A stretch of 64,000 nucleotides of DNA from Leifsonia sp. Root1293 (GTDB lineage Bacteria > Actinomycetota > Actinomycetes > Actinomycetales > Microbacteriaceae). The stretch covers positions 543,898 to 607,897 of the forward strand of contig NZ_LMEH01000001.1 in NCBI RefSeq assembly GCF_001425325.1, in the 5' to 3' direction. Under the pieces are notes generated by a model. That model worked only from the letters and a program-made list of their open reading frames with translations. It searched no databases and had not been told where the DNA came from. The number at the start of each line of letters is the position of its first letter. The stretch's first letter is position 1. The position numbers and the translations under genes are program-made. Below, piece by piece: positions 26,621 to 38,985 of the stretch.

Positions 26621-27304
26621 ATGACCATCCCCAGCTTCGGTGGATCCGCAACGAGCTCGATGGGCGGCAGCGCACTGCACCAGCCGTCCTCGCGCTACAT
26701 CCTTCCCACGTTCGAGGAGCGCACGGCCTACGGCTACAAGCGCCAGGACCCCTACGCCAAGCTCTTCGAGGACCGCGTGATCTTCCTCGGCGTGCAGGTC
26801 GACGACGCGTCGGCCGACGACATCATGGCGCAGCTGCTCGTGCTCGAGAGCATGGACCCCGACCGCGACATCATGATGTACATCAACTCGCCCGGTGGCT
26901 CGTTCACTGCCATGACGGCGATCTACGACACGATGCAGTACATCCGTCCGCAGATCCAGACCGTCGTGCTCGGCCAGGCGGCGTCGGCTGCAGCTGTGCT
27001 CGCCGCTGCAGGCACGCCCGGCAAGCGCCTCGCGCTTCCGAACGCCCGCATCCTCATCCACCAGCCGGCCGTCGGCCAGGCGGGTCAGGGGCAGGCGTCC
27101 GACATCGAGATCCAGGCGCAGGAGATCCTCCGCATGCGTGTCTGGCTCGAGGAGACGCTGGCCAAGCACTCGAACCGCAGCGTTGAGCAGGTCAACAAGG
27201 ACATCGACCGCGACAAGATCCTGTCGGCGGAAGACGCCCGCGAGTACGGCCTGATCGACCAGGTGCTGAGCTCCCGCAAGGGCCTCGCCGCGATCGGCAA
27301 GTAG
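26621..27304 (+). CDS. clpP2: ATP-dependent Clp protease subunit ClpP2
   Basis: Second ClpP subunit. The 227-aa protein has a longer N-terminus than ClpP1 (about 45 residues, possibly a propeptide) and the triad Ser122 (GQAASAAAV), His147 (LIHQPAVG) and Asp198 (DRDK). Conserved [20 protein letters not shown] and EYGLIDQVL are present. Start ATG 26621 follows GAGACAAGG. Actinobacterial ClpP1 and ClpP2 form a mixed tetradecamer, so the tandem arrangement is expected. Confidence 0.97.
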   Translation: MTIPSFGGSATSSMGGSALHQPSSRYILPTFEERTAYGYKRQDPYAKLFEDRVIFLGVQVDDASADDIMAQLLVLESMDPDRDIMMYINSPGGSFTAMTAIYDTMQYIRPQIQTVVLGQAASAAAVLAAAGTPGKRLALPNARILIHQPAVGQAGQGQASDIEIQAQEILRMRVWLEETLAKHSNRSVEQVNKDIDRDKILSAEDAREYGLIDQVLSSRKGLAAIGK

Positions 27305-27316
27305 GACTGCTCCACC

Positions 27317-28072
27317 GTGAACGCGGCGGACGACTGGCTGCATGACAGCCGAGCCGTCCGCCGCGTTTCCGTGTACCCGGATGCCGACATCACGTGGGAC
27401 TCGTGGCCGGCCTCCATCCCCGCCGTCGGCCAGTTCCTGCGAGAGGGAGGGCGTGAGTTCGCGTCCGGCCTCACCCTCCTCGTCGGTGAGAACGGCAGCG
27501 GCAAGTCGACTCTGATCGAGGGCATCGCGATGGCCTGCGGCCTGCCGCCTGAGGGCGGGAGCACCCAGGGACAGCATTCCACCCGGCAGAGCGAGTCGCC
27601 GCTCTCGGAATGGCTGCGCATCGAACGCAGCCCGAGCGCCCCACGATGGGGATTCTTCCTACGGGCCGAAACCATGCACGGCTACTACAGCTACCTCGAA
27701 TCGCTGCCCAGCAGCACCGGGAGCGACCTGCACGAGATGAGCCACGGAGAATCGTTCAATCGCATTCTCGACGACAAGCTGAACCATCCCGATTACACCG
27801 CCGGCCTCGTCTGCCTCGACGAGCCAGAAGCCGCCCTCTCGTTCGGCTCGAGCCTGCGCTGGATATCCGGACTGGCCGAGGCGTTGCAGCGCGGCACCCA
27901 GGTGATCTGCGCCACGCACTCGCCGATCCTGGCCTCGTTCCCCGGAGCCACGGTCCTCGAGCTCGGGGAGTGGGGCATCCGGGAATCAGAGTGGGAGGAC
28001 CTCGAACTGGTCGGTCACTGGCGCAGCTACCTCGACGATCCGCGACGGTACCTCCGGCACCTTCTCGAGTAG
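27317..28072 (+). CDS. SMC/RecF-like AAA ATPase (COG3910-type)
   Basis: A 251-aa single-domain ATPase: Walker [10 protein letters not shown] at 57-65, Walker [11 protein letters not shown] near 158-168 and the H-switch [19 protein letters not shown]. It lacks a coiled coil, nuclease or membrane segment. This class of predicted ATPase is widespread, but its function is unknown. GTG start 12 nt after clpP2, and clpX begins 134 nt downstream with its own promoter, so it may be transcribed with clpP1P2. Confidence 0.85.
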   Translation: MNAADDWLHDSRAVRRVSVYPDADITWDSWPASIPAVGQFLREGGREFASGLTLLVGENGSGKSTLIEGIAMACGLPPEGGSTQGQHSTRQSESPLSEWLRIERSPSAPRWGFFLRAETMHGYYSYLESLPSSTGSDLHEMSHGESFNRILDDKLNHPDYTAGLVCLDEPEAALSFGSSLRWISGLAEALQRGTQVICATHSPILASFPGATVLELGEWGIRESEWEDLELVGHWRSYLDDPRRYLRHLLE

Positions 28073-28171
28073 GCGGCGACCGGTGCGTCGGTCGGAGCCG
28101 CTTCGCGCAGGGCGAACGACGCGCGCCCCCGCAATGGCGGCACGCTTCCCGCAATTGTCCGTGGCACAGGT

Positions 28172-28177
28172 TAGGCT
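28172..28177 (+). promoter_or_regulatory. Candidate -10 for clpX
   Basis: TAGGCT in GGTTAGGCTCGG, 29 nt before the clpX ATG, followed by the ribosome-binding site AAGGGGG. Confidence 0.4.
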
Positions 28178-28206
28178 CGGTTCCAGTTGCACTGAAGGGG
28201 GCACTG

Positions 28207-29481
<1,275 letters not shown>

Positions 29482-29489
29482 CCGGCGTC

Positions 29490-30752
29490 GTGAACCCGGA
29501 ACGCCTCGTGCTCGCGAGGAGAGACGGGGGAGGCCTGTTCCCGACGATCCTCGCCGGTGTCATCGCCGCCATCACCGGGTTCGCCAGTTCCTTCGCTCTG
29601 GTCATCGCCGGCCTCGGCGCGGTCGGAGCCACCGACGGGCAGGCATCATCGGGGCTGTTCGCCCTCTGCCTGGCCACGGGCATCACCTGCATCGTTCTGC
29701 CGCTGGCGATGCGCATCCCGATCTCCTTCGCCTGGTCGACACCCGGTGCCGCCCTGCTCATCGCCGCAGGCGCCGTCACAGGGGAGTTCGCGGCTGCGGT
29801 CGGCGCGTTCCTGGTGTGCGGAGTGCTCATCGTGCTGGCCGGACTCTGGCCCGCGCTGGGCAGGGCGATCACCAGCATCCCCAAGCCCATTGCCAGTGCG
29901 ATGCTCGCGGGCATCCTGTTCCCCATCTGCCTCGCCCCGGTCACGGCATCCGTCACCGAGCCCGCCATCGCGATTCCCATGGTGCTCGTATGGCTGGTGC
30001 TGGCCAGGCTCGCGCCGCGCTGGGCAGTGCCGGCGGCCATGCTCGTGGCGGTGATCGGCATCGGCATCGCTGCAGGCCCCGACGTCTTCGCCAGCGCATC
30101 GGCTGCACCGCACCTGGAGTTCGTGCTGCCTGTCTTCGACCCACTCGTCATCGTCAGCCTGGGCCTGCCGCTGTTCATCGTGACCATGGCCGGGCAGAAC
30201 GTTCCCGGGTTCGCCGTCATGTCGACGTTCGGGTACTCCCCGGCGCCGCGTCCGGTTCTGGTGAGCAGCGGACTCGGCACCGTCGGGGCTGCGGTGTTCG
30301 GCGGCCACGCCATCAACCTGGCAGCGATCACTGCGGCGCTGATGGCATCACCGGAGTCGAATCCGGACAGGTCGAAACGCTGGATCGCCACGTTCACCTC
30401 TGGCGTCGTCTATCTCGCGCTCGGGCTGTGCGCTGGTCTCGCGACAGCTGTCGTCGCGGCAGCGCCGCCGATCATCATCACCGCCGTAGCCGGCCTCGCA
30501 CTGCTCGGCGCCCTCGTCACGGCCATCACCGGCGCACTGGACTCGCCCCAGCACCGCATCACCGGCGCCGCCACCTTCCTCGTCACAGCCTCGGGCATCT
30601 CGATCGTCGGGATCGGTTCGGCATTCTGGGGACTGGTCGTCGGAGGTGTGCTCATGGCCTGGCTGTCGCCATGGAAGCGGCATTCAGCTTCCGCCGTGTC
30701 GGTGCACGCCCGCCCCGAGGAGGAGATCGATGATGAGCCCGACCGCCCCTGA
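29490..30752 (+). CDS. BenE family benzoate/H+ symporter-like transporter
   Basis: A 420-aa polytopic membrane protein with about 12 helices. Family features include [20 protein letters not shown], the re-entrant region [33 protein letters not shown] and [13 protein letters not shown]. BenE proteins import benzoate with protons in characterised members, but no benzoate catabolic genes are nearby, so the substrate is open. GTG start 8 nt after clpX. Its 3' end overlaps the next gene by 23 nt. Confidence 0.87.
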   Translation: MNPERLVLARRDGGGLFPTILAGVIAAITGFASSFALVIAGLGAVGATDGQASSGLFALCLATGITCIVLPLAMRIPISFAWSTPGAALLIAAGAVTGEFAAAVGAFLVCGVLIVLAGLWPALGRAITSIPKPIASAMLAGILFPICLAPVTASVTEPAIAIPMVLVWLVLARLAPRWAVPAAMLVAVIGIGIAAGPDVFASASAAPHLEFVLPVFDPLVIVSLGLPLFIVTMAGQNVPGFAVMSTFGYSPAPRPVLVSSGLGTVGAAVFGGHAINLAAITAALMASPESNPDRSKRWIATFTSGVVYLALGLCAGLATAVVAAAPPIIITAVAGLALLGALVTAITGALDSPQHRITGAATFLVTASGISIVGIGSAFWGLVVGGVLMAWLSPWKRHSASAVSVHARPEEEIDDEPDRP

Positions 30753-31521
30753 GTCGGGCGCCGACAGCTCGGCCGTCGTCAGCCGCTGGCGTCGCATCGC
30801 AGTGATCATCATCGTGGTGTCGTTCTCCATCACCGCCCTCGTCGGCATCGTCTCGCTGCTCGTCGGCAATCTCGGAGACCTGCAGTGGCGCATCCTCGGC
30901 ACCACCTCGATCGTCGGCACCTTCAGCGTGCTCGCGCTCTGCCATCTGGCCGTCGTGGCTGGCGCCTACCGCTGGATCGCCGCCGCCGGCCTCGCTGTGA
31001 GCGGCGTCGCCCTGCTCATCGGCCTCGGCATGATCTGGGCTCCCGACGACTGGATGTTCCGGTCCACCCTGGGGTGGCAGAGTCTCGGCATCACGGCGGT
31101 GCTCGCCGTGAGCACCGCCCACGCCAACCTGCTCCTCATCCTGGGACGGCGTCGGCGGCCGGTGGTGCGCATCGGCCTCTGGGTCACGATCGGCCTCATC
31201 GCCCTGCTCGCGACCCTGCTCGTGCTGGAGATCGCCACCGAGTGGGGTATCAGCAGCGACGGCTTCACCAGGCTCATCGGCACCGTTGCGATCCTCGACG
31301 TCCTCGGCACAGTCGTGGTCCCGGTCCTCGCGATCTTCCTTCATGACGACGCGGTCTCGGCTGTGGCTCCGGATGCTCCGTCCGAGAGCGCAGTCGTCCA
31401 GGTCTCACCGGCCACGGCCGATCGCCTCGATGCCCTGCGTGCCGGTCGTGGCATCAGCCGCGAGCGTCTCGTCGAGGAACTCGTCGCCGCTGCTGACGAA
31501 GCGCGTCGCAGCATCACCTAG
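30730..31521 (+). CDS. Membrane protein of unknown function
   Basis: A 263-aa protein with about six or seven hydrophobic helices (for example VIIIVVSFSITALVGIVSLL and VTIGLIALLATLLVLEIATE) and a soluble C-terminal tail (about 215-263) that could form a helix with DRLDALRAGRGISRERLVEE. The family was not recognised. Tandem ATGs at 30730 and 30733 follow GAGGAG inside the end of benE. Its stop overlaps the convergent DUF6504 gene by 4 bp. Confidence 0.75.
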   Translation: MMSPTAPESGADSSAVVSRWRRIAVIIIVVSFSITALVGIVSLLVGNLGDLQWRILGTTSIVGTFSVLALCHLAVVAGAYRWIAAAGLAVSGVALLIGLGMIWAPDDWMFRSTLGWQSLGITAVLAVSTAHANLLLILGRRRRPVVRIGLWVTIGLIALLATLLVLEIATEWGISSDGFTRLIGTVAILDVLGTVVVPVLAIFLHDDAVSAVAPDAPSESAVVQVSPATADRLDALRAGRGISRERLVEELVAAADEARRSIT

Positions 31522-31805
31522 TCGAAGACCCGCACCAGGTTCCAGCGTGTGCGCCCGTCGTACTCGACATCGAACACGTGGGTCTCGCCGTCGTCGGTAC
31601 TGGCCTGGAACCGCCACCCGCGGATCTGGAGCGGCGCCCGACCGTAGCCGAGCTCGTGGTGGGAGAGGGGCTGCCACCAATCGCACGGACCCACGAGCGC
31701 TGTCGGCACGTCGTTCACCCGGAACCGACGTGATCGCCAGACGATGCGCTGCGGCTCGCCGCTGTCGGTCGTCCACACGGCCACGGCCTCATCGATCTGG
31801 GTCAT
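31518..31805 (-). CDS. DUF6504 family protein
   Basis: A 95-aa protein with TTDSGEPQRIVWRSRRFRVN and the block IRGWRFQASTDDGETHVFDV, then RWNLVRVFD, matching DUF6504. In many actinobacteria this family is encoded next to SOS mutagenesis genes (imuB/dnaE2); here it stands alone. ATG 31805 follows GGAGG and is chosen over the longer start, since the LexA-like box and -10 lie inside the longer reading. The LexA-like box at 31824-31839 suggests DNA-damage induction. Confidence 0.85.
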   Translation of the reverse strand: MTQIDEAVAVWTTDSGEPQRIVWRSRRFRVNDVPTALVGPCDWWQPLSHHELGYGRAPLQIRGWRFQASTDDGETHVFDVEYDGRTRWNLVRVFD

Positions 31806-31823
31806 GCTGCCTCCACCGAACAT

Positions 31824-31839
31824 TCGAAGATGTGTTCGA
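31824..31839 (-). promoter_or_regulatory. LexA (SOS) box upstream of DUF6504
   Basis: TCGAAGATGTGTTCGA has one mismatch to the actinobacterial SOS consensus TCGAACnnnnGTTCGA. A -10-like TATAGT (31844-31839, minus strand) overlaps its edge, and the ATG is 18 nt downstream. The placement suits repression by LexA. Confidence 0.65.
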
Positions 31840-31860
31840 CTATAGCATCGGCCCATGACA

Positions 31861-31893
31861 ACGGCCCCGTCGCAGCGGAAGCGACGGGGCCGT
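31861..31893 (-). terminator. Terminator after sepH
   Basis: Perfect 13-bp stem ACGGCCCCGTCGC (31861-31873) with GCGACGGGGCCGT (31881-31893) around a 7-nt loop, 18 nt beyond the sepH stop on the minus strand; the following minus-strand bases read TGTCAT. Confidence 0.85.
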
Positions 31894-31910
31894 GTGACGG
31901 CGTGTGTGAT

Positions 31911-32999
31911 CTAGGCCAGGTCGTCGTCGGTCCGAGCGCCGAAGACGATCTCGTCCCAACTCGGCATCGAGGTCCGACCCTTCTTGCGCGAGGCTGATGG
32001 AACGCCTCCGGTCTGGTTCGCCCAGTCGCGGCGCGGCCCGGATGCAGCGGGTGACGTCGTCGGCGGTGCGAGTGTCGCGGGAATCGGAAGCTCCGGTTGT
32101 TCGCTCAGCGGCTCGGGGCGGGCGGAGGTGACGCCGGGAGTCTCGGCGGGCTCTCCGTCGAAGTTGGCGGTCTCGCGCTCCCCGCGACGCCGGCGCAGGG
32201 CCTCGAGCAGGTCCGCCGTCTCGCTCAACGACTTGGGCGGGTCGTCCGCGCGATTGATGGCGGCCTTGGTCACGGCGGCACTGGAGACGCCGGCGCGACC
32301 ATAGGGGATCGGTTCAGCTGGAACGTCGACCTCAGCGTGCTCGATGAGCGGGTCGCGGAAGGTGAAGGCTCCGCTGTCGAAACGCGACTGATCGGCATCC
32401 GTCGTGTCGACGGCGCGCAGACGGGGAATCAGCGAACCTGTGAGTTCGCCCTGCTGCGAGAGGGTGACGGCCTCGCTGTTGAGGGGCGACAGGGCCAGCT
32501 TCTTCGGTTCGAACGCCCAACGGGCATCGTGGTCGATGGAGTCGGCGGTGAACTCGAGCTTGATGATCCAGCCGCCAGCCGGTTCCTTCCAGCTCGCCCA
32601 GCGCTCGTCGGATGCGCCGAGGGAGGCGAGGCGCTGCCTCATCACACCGCCGAAGCTCGAGTCGTCGTCGGCGGGGTCGGGTTCCTGGGTGGGGTGCACG
32701 GGGACGCTCAGGGCGCTCGTGAGCACGTGCTCGCGCTCAGCGAGCACCGGGCCCTCGAAGCGCTGGATGTACTCGAGCGAGGCGCCAGTGACCGCTGCGA
32801 CGTCTTCAGCGCTCATGCCGGAGCGCACATAGGCCTGCACCTCACGCGGCGACGGTTTCTGGCTGCCGGCCGGTTCCGGGTTCGCTCGACGCAGGCGTGA
32901 CTGCATCACCTCGTCGATCACGATCCGGAAGCGGTCGCCGTCGTCAGAGGCGACGACCAGTGCCCCGTTCTCGACTCCGATTACCTTCAATTCCTGCAT
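31911..32999 (-). CDS. sepH: Septation protein SepH
   Basis: Actinobacterial FtsZ-associated protein that stimulates filament assembly. The 362-aa product has the N-terminal DUF3071 domain (MQELKVIGVENGALVVASDD, VIDEVMQSRLRR), a helix-turn-helix-like stretch (SPREVQAYVRSGMSAEDVAA), a long disordered middle and a conserved C-terminal motif (SRKKGRTSMPSWDEIVFGAR). It is divergent from the DUF4193 gene, as in related genomes. Confidence 0.95.
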   Translation of the reverse strand: MQELKVIGVENGALVVASDDGDRFRIVIDEVMQSRLRRANPEPAGSQKPSPREVQAYVRSGMSAEDVAAVTGASLEYIQRFEGPVLAEREHVLTSALSVPVHPTQEPDPADDDSSFGGVMRQRLASLGASDERWASWKEPAGGWIIKLEFTADSIDHDARWAFEPKKLALSPLNSEAVTLSQQGELTGSLIPRLRAVDTTDADQSRFDSGAFTFRDPLIEHAEVDVPAEPIPYGRAGVSSAAVTKAAINRADDPPKSLSETADLLEALRRRRGERETANFDGEPAETPGVTSARPEPLSEQPELPIPATLAPPTTSPAASGPRRDWANQTGGVPSASRKKGRTSMPSWDEIVFGARTDDDLA

Positions 33000-33061
33000 C
33001 GGGATAGCCCTCTCGTGCTCGCAACTTCATGGCTAGGGTCGCACGTCGAGTCCCCAATTCA

Positions 33062-33136
33062 CGGGAATAGCATCCGCGTGCCGGAAGTTGACTCGGATGA
33101 CCTGAGAAGGCGCCGAATGGCCGTTTGCTATTCCCG
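33062..33136. repeat. Inverted repeat between sepH and DUF4193 genes
   Basis: Perfect 11-bp arms CGGGAATAGCA (33062-33072) and TGCTATTCCCG (33126-33136), 53 bp apart and roughly centred in the 200-bp divergent intergenic region. This could be a paired operator for a regulator shared by both genes. Confidence 0.6.
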
Positions 33137-33199
33137 CCCGATTGGGGCACACTATCGTCGCCGTTCTCATGAGGAACGGCGGTAAATGAATGGATGGGC

Positions 33200-33493
33200 A
33201 TGGCAACGGATTACGACGCACCGCGAAAGACTGACGACGACTCCGAGTCGATCGAAGCACTCAAGGAGCGAGTACCCGACAAGATGTCCGGCGTCGTCGA
33301 CGTCGAAGACGCCGACAACCCCGGCGGTTTCGAGCTGCCCGGTGCAGACCTCTCCGATCTTGACCTCGACGTGGTCGTGCTGCCTCCCCAGGCAGACGAA
33401 TTCACCTGCGTGAACTGCTTCCTCGTGAAGCACCGCTCGCAGATCGACCACGACAGCAAGCTCGGCCCGGTGTGCCTGGAGTGCGCCGCCTAG
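33200..33493 (+). CDS. DUF4193 family zinc-ribbon protein
   Basis: A 97-aa acidic protein restricted to actinobacteria. Two CxxC pairs at its C-terminus (C70/C73 and C92/C95: FTCVNCFLVKHRSQ and VCLECAA) form a probable zinc ribbon. MATDYDAPRK is the family's typical start, so ATG 33200 is chosen over ATG 33194. Similar small ribbons bind RNA polymerase or RNA, but this is not shown for DUF4193. Convergent with the next gene by 4 bp. Confidence 0.92.
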   Translation: MATDYDAPRKTDDDSESIEALKERVPDKMSGVVDVEDADNPGGFELPGADLSDLDLDVVVLPPQADEFTCVNCFLVKHRSQIDHDSKLGPVCLECAA

Positions 33494-33960
33494 GACACAT
33501 CGTCGTTCGACTCGACTGGCCGTTGCGATCCATTGATCGCAGCGGCCAGTTCTCGTCCGTGGCGACTCGAGACGATCCAATAGGGCGCCGGATCCTCAGC
33601 GGCCGGAAGCAGTGGCACCTTCACCACGTCGTCGACGTAGCCGCGGATCATCAGCCAGGCTCTGGCGTCGAGGTTGGGTCCCCGCTCGCGCCAAGCGGCC
33701 TGCCCGCTGTAAGAGGTCGCCTCACCCACGAGGGAGAGCGGGATCGACGCCTTCGCCGCGTGCAGCACGCCGTCCTCGACCGCGACGACCGGCGCTGACA
33801 GCACCAGGCCGGCCACGCACCCGGCGTAGAGCACGACGGCCGTGATGATGCCGGCCGTCAGTGAGATCGGGGCCAGCACGAGGATCGATGCCGGGATGAC
33901 GAGAGCTGTCGATATGAACAGCCACGGAGCAGGCCAGAGGCGTTCGCGGTAGAGGGGCAT
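33490..33960 (-). CDS. DUF3093 family membrane protein
   Basis: A 156-aa protein with two N-terminal transmembrane helices (about 10-28 and 34-56) and a cytoplasmic domain carrying YSGQAAWRERGPNLDARAWL and YWIVSSRHGRELAAAI. It matches DUF3093, conserved in actinobacteria next to DUF4193 and dut. Function unknown; the cytoplasmic part resembles a PH-like fold by layout only. Confidence 0.88.
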   Translation of the reverse strand: MPLYRERLWPAPWLFISTALVIPASILVLAPISLTAGIITAVVLYAGCVAGLVLSAPVVAVEDGVLHAAKASIPLSLVGEATSYSGQAAWRERGPNLDARAWLMIRGYVDDVVKVPLLPAAEDPAPYWIVSSRHGRELAAAINGSQRPVESNDDVS

Positions 33961-33986
33961 GGCTCTATTCGATCAGATAACTGCAC

Positions 33987-33992
33987 TACCCT
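33987..33992 (+). promoter_or_regulatory. -10 box of dut, leaderless
   Basis: TACCCT ends 6 nt before the dut GTG at 33999, so transcription should begin at or next to the start codon. Confidence 0.45.
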
Positions 33993-33998
33993 CGACAC

Positions 33999-34472
33999 GT
34001 GGCAGATTCCGTCGAGGTCCTCATCACAGCGTCCATCCTCCCGAGCTACTCCCACCCGGGCGACGCTGGAGCCGACCTGCATTCATCAGAGGCACTCGTG
34101 CTCGAACCCGGCCAGCGGGCCACCGTCGGAACCGGAGTCGCGATCGCCCTGCCCGACGGCTACGCGGCCTTCGTCGTCCCGCGCAGTGGGCTGGCATCGA
34201 AGCACGGCATCACGATCGTCAATTCACCCGGAACGGTCGATGCCGGATACCGGGGCGAGATCAAGGTCGCGCTGCTCAACACCGACTCATCGATGCCGTA
34301 CTCTGTCGCAGTCGGCGATCGCATCGCCCAATTGATCATCATGCCCGTCACCCGGGCCCGCTTCATCGAGGTCGAACGCCTCCCCGGAAGCGACCGGGGT
34401 GAGGGCGGATTCGGTTCCACGGGCACAGCCGCCCGCACGGCATCCGACTCGACCGCAGGAGTGAACGCGTGA
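33999..34472 (+). CDS. dut: dUTP diphosphatase
   Basis: Hydrolyses dUTP to dUMP and PPi, keeping uracil out of DNA and feeding thymidylate synthesis. The 157-aa trimer-type enzyme shows motifs DAGADLHS, PRSGLASKHG, the catalytic region GTVDAGYRGEIKV, VGDRIAQLII and the C-terminal arm RGEGGFGSTG. GTG start, leaderless by the -10 position. The stop overlaps the DUF3710 start by 4 nt. Confidence 0.97.
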   Translation: MADSVEVLITASILPSYSHPGDAGADLHSSEALVLEPGQRATVGTGVAIALPDGYAAFVVPRSGLASKHGITIVNSPGTVDAGYRGEIKVALLNTDSSMPYSVAVGDRIAQLIIMPVTRARFIEVERLPGSDRGEGGFGSTGTAARTASDSTAGVNA

Positions 34473-35095
34473 GTGACATCGAGACCGTCGGCGACATCCC
34501 CGTCGACCAGCCCAAGTCAGCCCCCGAGGACCGCGCGGAGAACGGTCCGTTCGATGAGGCCGAGGCCAGCCCGGTTCGTCCCTACGTCGACCTCGGGGGA
34601 GTGAAGATCCTCCCGCGCGAGGGCCTGCACCTGCGCCTCGAGATCGAGGAGGAGTCCAAGCGCGTCGTGGCCATCGGTCTCGACTACGCCAACTCGACCT
34701 TGCAGGTGCAGCCGTTCGCCGCACCGCGATCGAGCGGCCTGTGGCACGAGATCCGCGACCAGATCAGCGACCAGATCGCCAAGCAGGGCGGTACCACGAC
34801 CCTGCGCGAAGGTCCGTTCGGGCCCGAACTGCTGGCGCAGATCCCGGTCGCCAGCGCGACCGCGACACCTGGCACCACCCGTCTGGCGCGATTCATCGGC
34901 GTCGACGGACCCCGCTGGTTCCTCCGCGGAGTCATCGCAGGCGAAGGAGCGGTGAATGCCGATGCCGCGGCCGCCGTCGAGGACCTGTTCCGCAGCATCG
35001 TCGTCGTGCGCGGCACGACGCCCATGCCCCCGCGCGACCTGATCCCGCTGCGCATGCCGGCGAATCCCGCCGGAGACACCACGACCAGTGTCTGA
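34469..35095 (+). CDS. DUF3710 family protein
   Basis: A 208-aa soluble protein typical of actinobacteria, found directly after dut. It shows YVDLGGVKILPREGLHLRLE, LQVQPFAAPRSSGLWHEIRD and the C-terminal FIGVDGPRWFLRGVIAGEGA of DUF3710. GTG start overlaps dut by 4 nt, and its end overlaps the DUF3159 gene by 8 nt, so translation of the three is probably coupled. Function unknown. Confidence 0.92.
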   Translation: MSDIETVGDIPVDQPKSAPEDRAENGPFDEAEASPVRPYVDLGGVKILPREGLHLRLEIEEESKRVVAIGLDYANSTLQVQPFAAPRSSGLWHEIRDQISDQIAKQGGTTTLREGPFGPELLAQIPVASATATPGTTRLARFIGVDGPRWFLRGVIAGEGAVNADAAAAVEDLFRSIVVVRGTTPMPPRDLIPLRMPANPAGDTTTSV

Positions 35096-35888
35096 TCCCA
35101 CGACCCCGGGGCCGGAGGACATGGCGTCCGGCGACTCCGGCGCCACCCGCAGTTCGCGGCGCGGCGCCGACCCCCAGTCGGATGGCGCCGAGCCCGAGAT
35201 CGCGGCGACCTTCGCAGCGCAGCTCGCGGGAGCCGCCGAGAAGGCCGGGCTGGGCCAGATCGCCCGCGACGAGACGCTCTCCAGCCGCGACATCCTCGCA
35301 GCGCTGGGTGGCATCCGAGGGCTGGCCGAGGCGATCCTGCCCGGGCTCGTCTTCCTCATCGTCTACACCTTCGCGGCCGACCTCGTCCTGGCACTGGTGA
35401 CATCCGTCGGCCTCGCGGCGGTGTTCACGGTCATCCGGCTGGCCACCCGCACGCCGGTGACCCAGGCCTTCGCCGGGCTCATCGCCGTCGCGGCGTCGGC
35501 GGCGCTGGCCTTGTGGACCGGCCGAGGCCAGGACAACTTCGTCCTCGGGCTCATCACCAACGCCGCCTACGTCATCGCACTGCTCACCTCTCTGCTGGTG
35601 AAGTGGCCCCTGCTCGGTCTCGCCGTCGGATTCCTCATGGGCGACGGTCTCGCCTGGCGGACCGACAAGCGCAAGTACCGCGCCATGGTGCTCATCACCA
35701 TCTGCTGGCTGGCGCTCTTCGGCCTGCGCCTCGTCGTGCAGCTGCCTCTCTTCTTCGCCGGGAACGTCGAGGCACTGGGGGTCACGAAGCTGCTGATGGG
35801 AGTGCCGCTGTACGCGATCCTGCTCGTGGTGTCGTGGCTCATCGTGCGCACCGTCTACCCGAAGACGGACACGGCCGCCGCTCGCTGA
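35088..35888 (+). CDS. DUF3159 family membrane protein
   Basis: A 266-aa protein with an N-terminal cytoplasmic segment (about 1-70) and five or six membrane helices. The block ALGGIRGLAEAILPGLVFLI is the DUF3159 hallmark, with VTQAFAGLIAVAASAALALW and KYRAMVLITICWLALFGLRL further on. It is conserved after DUF3710 in actinobacteria; no biochemical role is established. GTG start 35088. Confidence 0.92.
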   Translation: MSDPTTPGPEDMASGDSGATRSSRRGADPQSDGAEPEIAATFAAQLAGAAEKAGLGQIARDETLSSRDILAALGGIRGLAEAILPGLVFLIVYTFAADLVLALVTSVGLAAVFTVIRLATRTPVTQAFAGLIAVAASAALALWTGRGQDNFVLGLITNAAYVIALLTSLLVKWPLLGLAVGFLMGDGLAWRTDKRKYRAMVLITICWLALFGLRLVVQLPLFFAGNVEALGVTKLLMGVPLYAILLVVSWLIVRTVYPKTDTAAAR

Positions 35889-35913
35889 GGCACGCGGCAT
35901 CCGGTGCTAGAGT

Positions 35914-35931
35914 TATCTTGATATCAAGATA
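35914..35931. promoter_or_regulatory. Perfect 18-bp palindrome upstream of acnA
   Basis: TATCTTGATATCAAGATA is fully self-complementary and lies 144 nt before the acnA GTG, just after a -10-like TAGAGT (35908-35913). It looks like an operator for a dimeric regulator, of MarR or TetR type by form. Confidence 0.6.
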
Positions 35932-35981
35932 GATTTCACGGCCGGTGGAGCCAGCATCAGCACTGCCGCGGGGCGGACCGC

Positions 35982-36000
35982 TTAGGTTAGCCTTGCTGGA
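35982..36000 (+). promoter_or_regulatory. Partial DtxR/IdeR-type iron box before acnA
   Basis: TTAGGTTAGCCTTGCTGGA matches the left 12 bases of the iron-box consensus TTAGGTTAGSCTAACCTAA exactly, and 14 of 19 overall; the right half is degenerate. Confidence 0.35.
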
Positions 36001-36074
36001 TCAGAGCAGGACCCGGCCGCGAAGATGAAGTGTTGCCGGATTCACTCCGGGCGGACCACCTAAGGAGATGCGAC

Positions 36075-38888
<2,814 letters not shown>

Positions 38889-38902
38889 TCGCTCCACGCG
38901 CA

Positions 38903-38958
38903 GAACTGCCCACCGTCGTCGGCCGAGCCTCAGCTCGGCGGACGGCGGTGGGCAGTTC
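38903..38958. terminator. Bidirectional terminator between acnA and LysR-like gene
   Basis: Two nested stems: GAACTGCCCACCGTC (38903-38917) pairs with GACGGCGGTGGGCAGTTC (38941-38958), and inside it GCCGAG pairs with CTCGGC. It serves the convergent genes on both sides. Confidence 0.85.
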
Positions 38959-38985
38959 GCGTTCTCGGGGGACCGCTTCGTCAGC

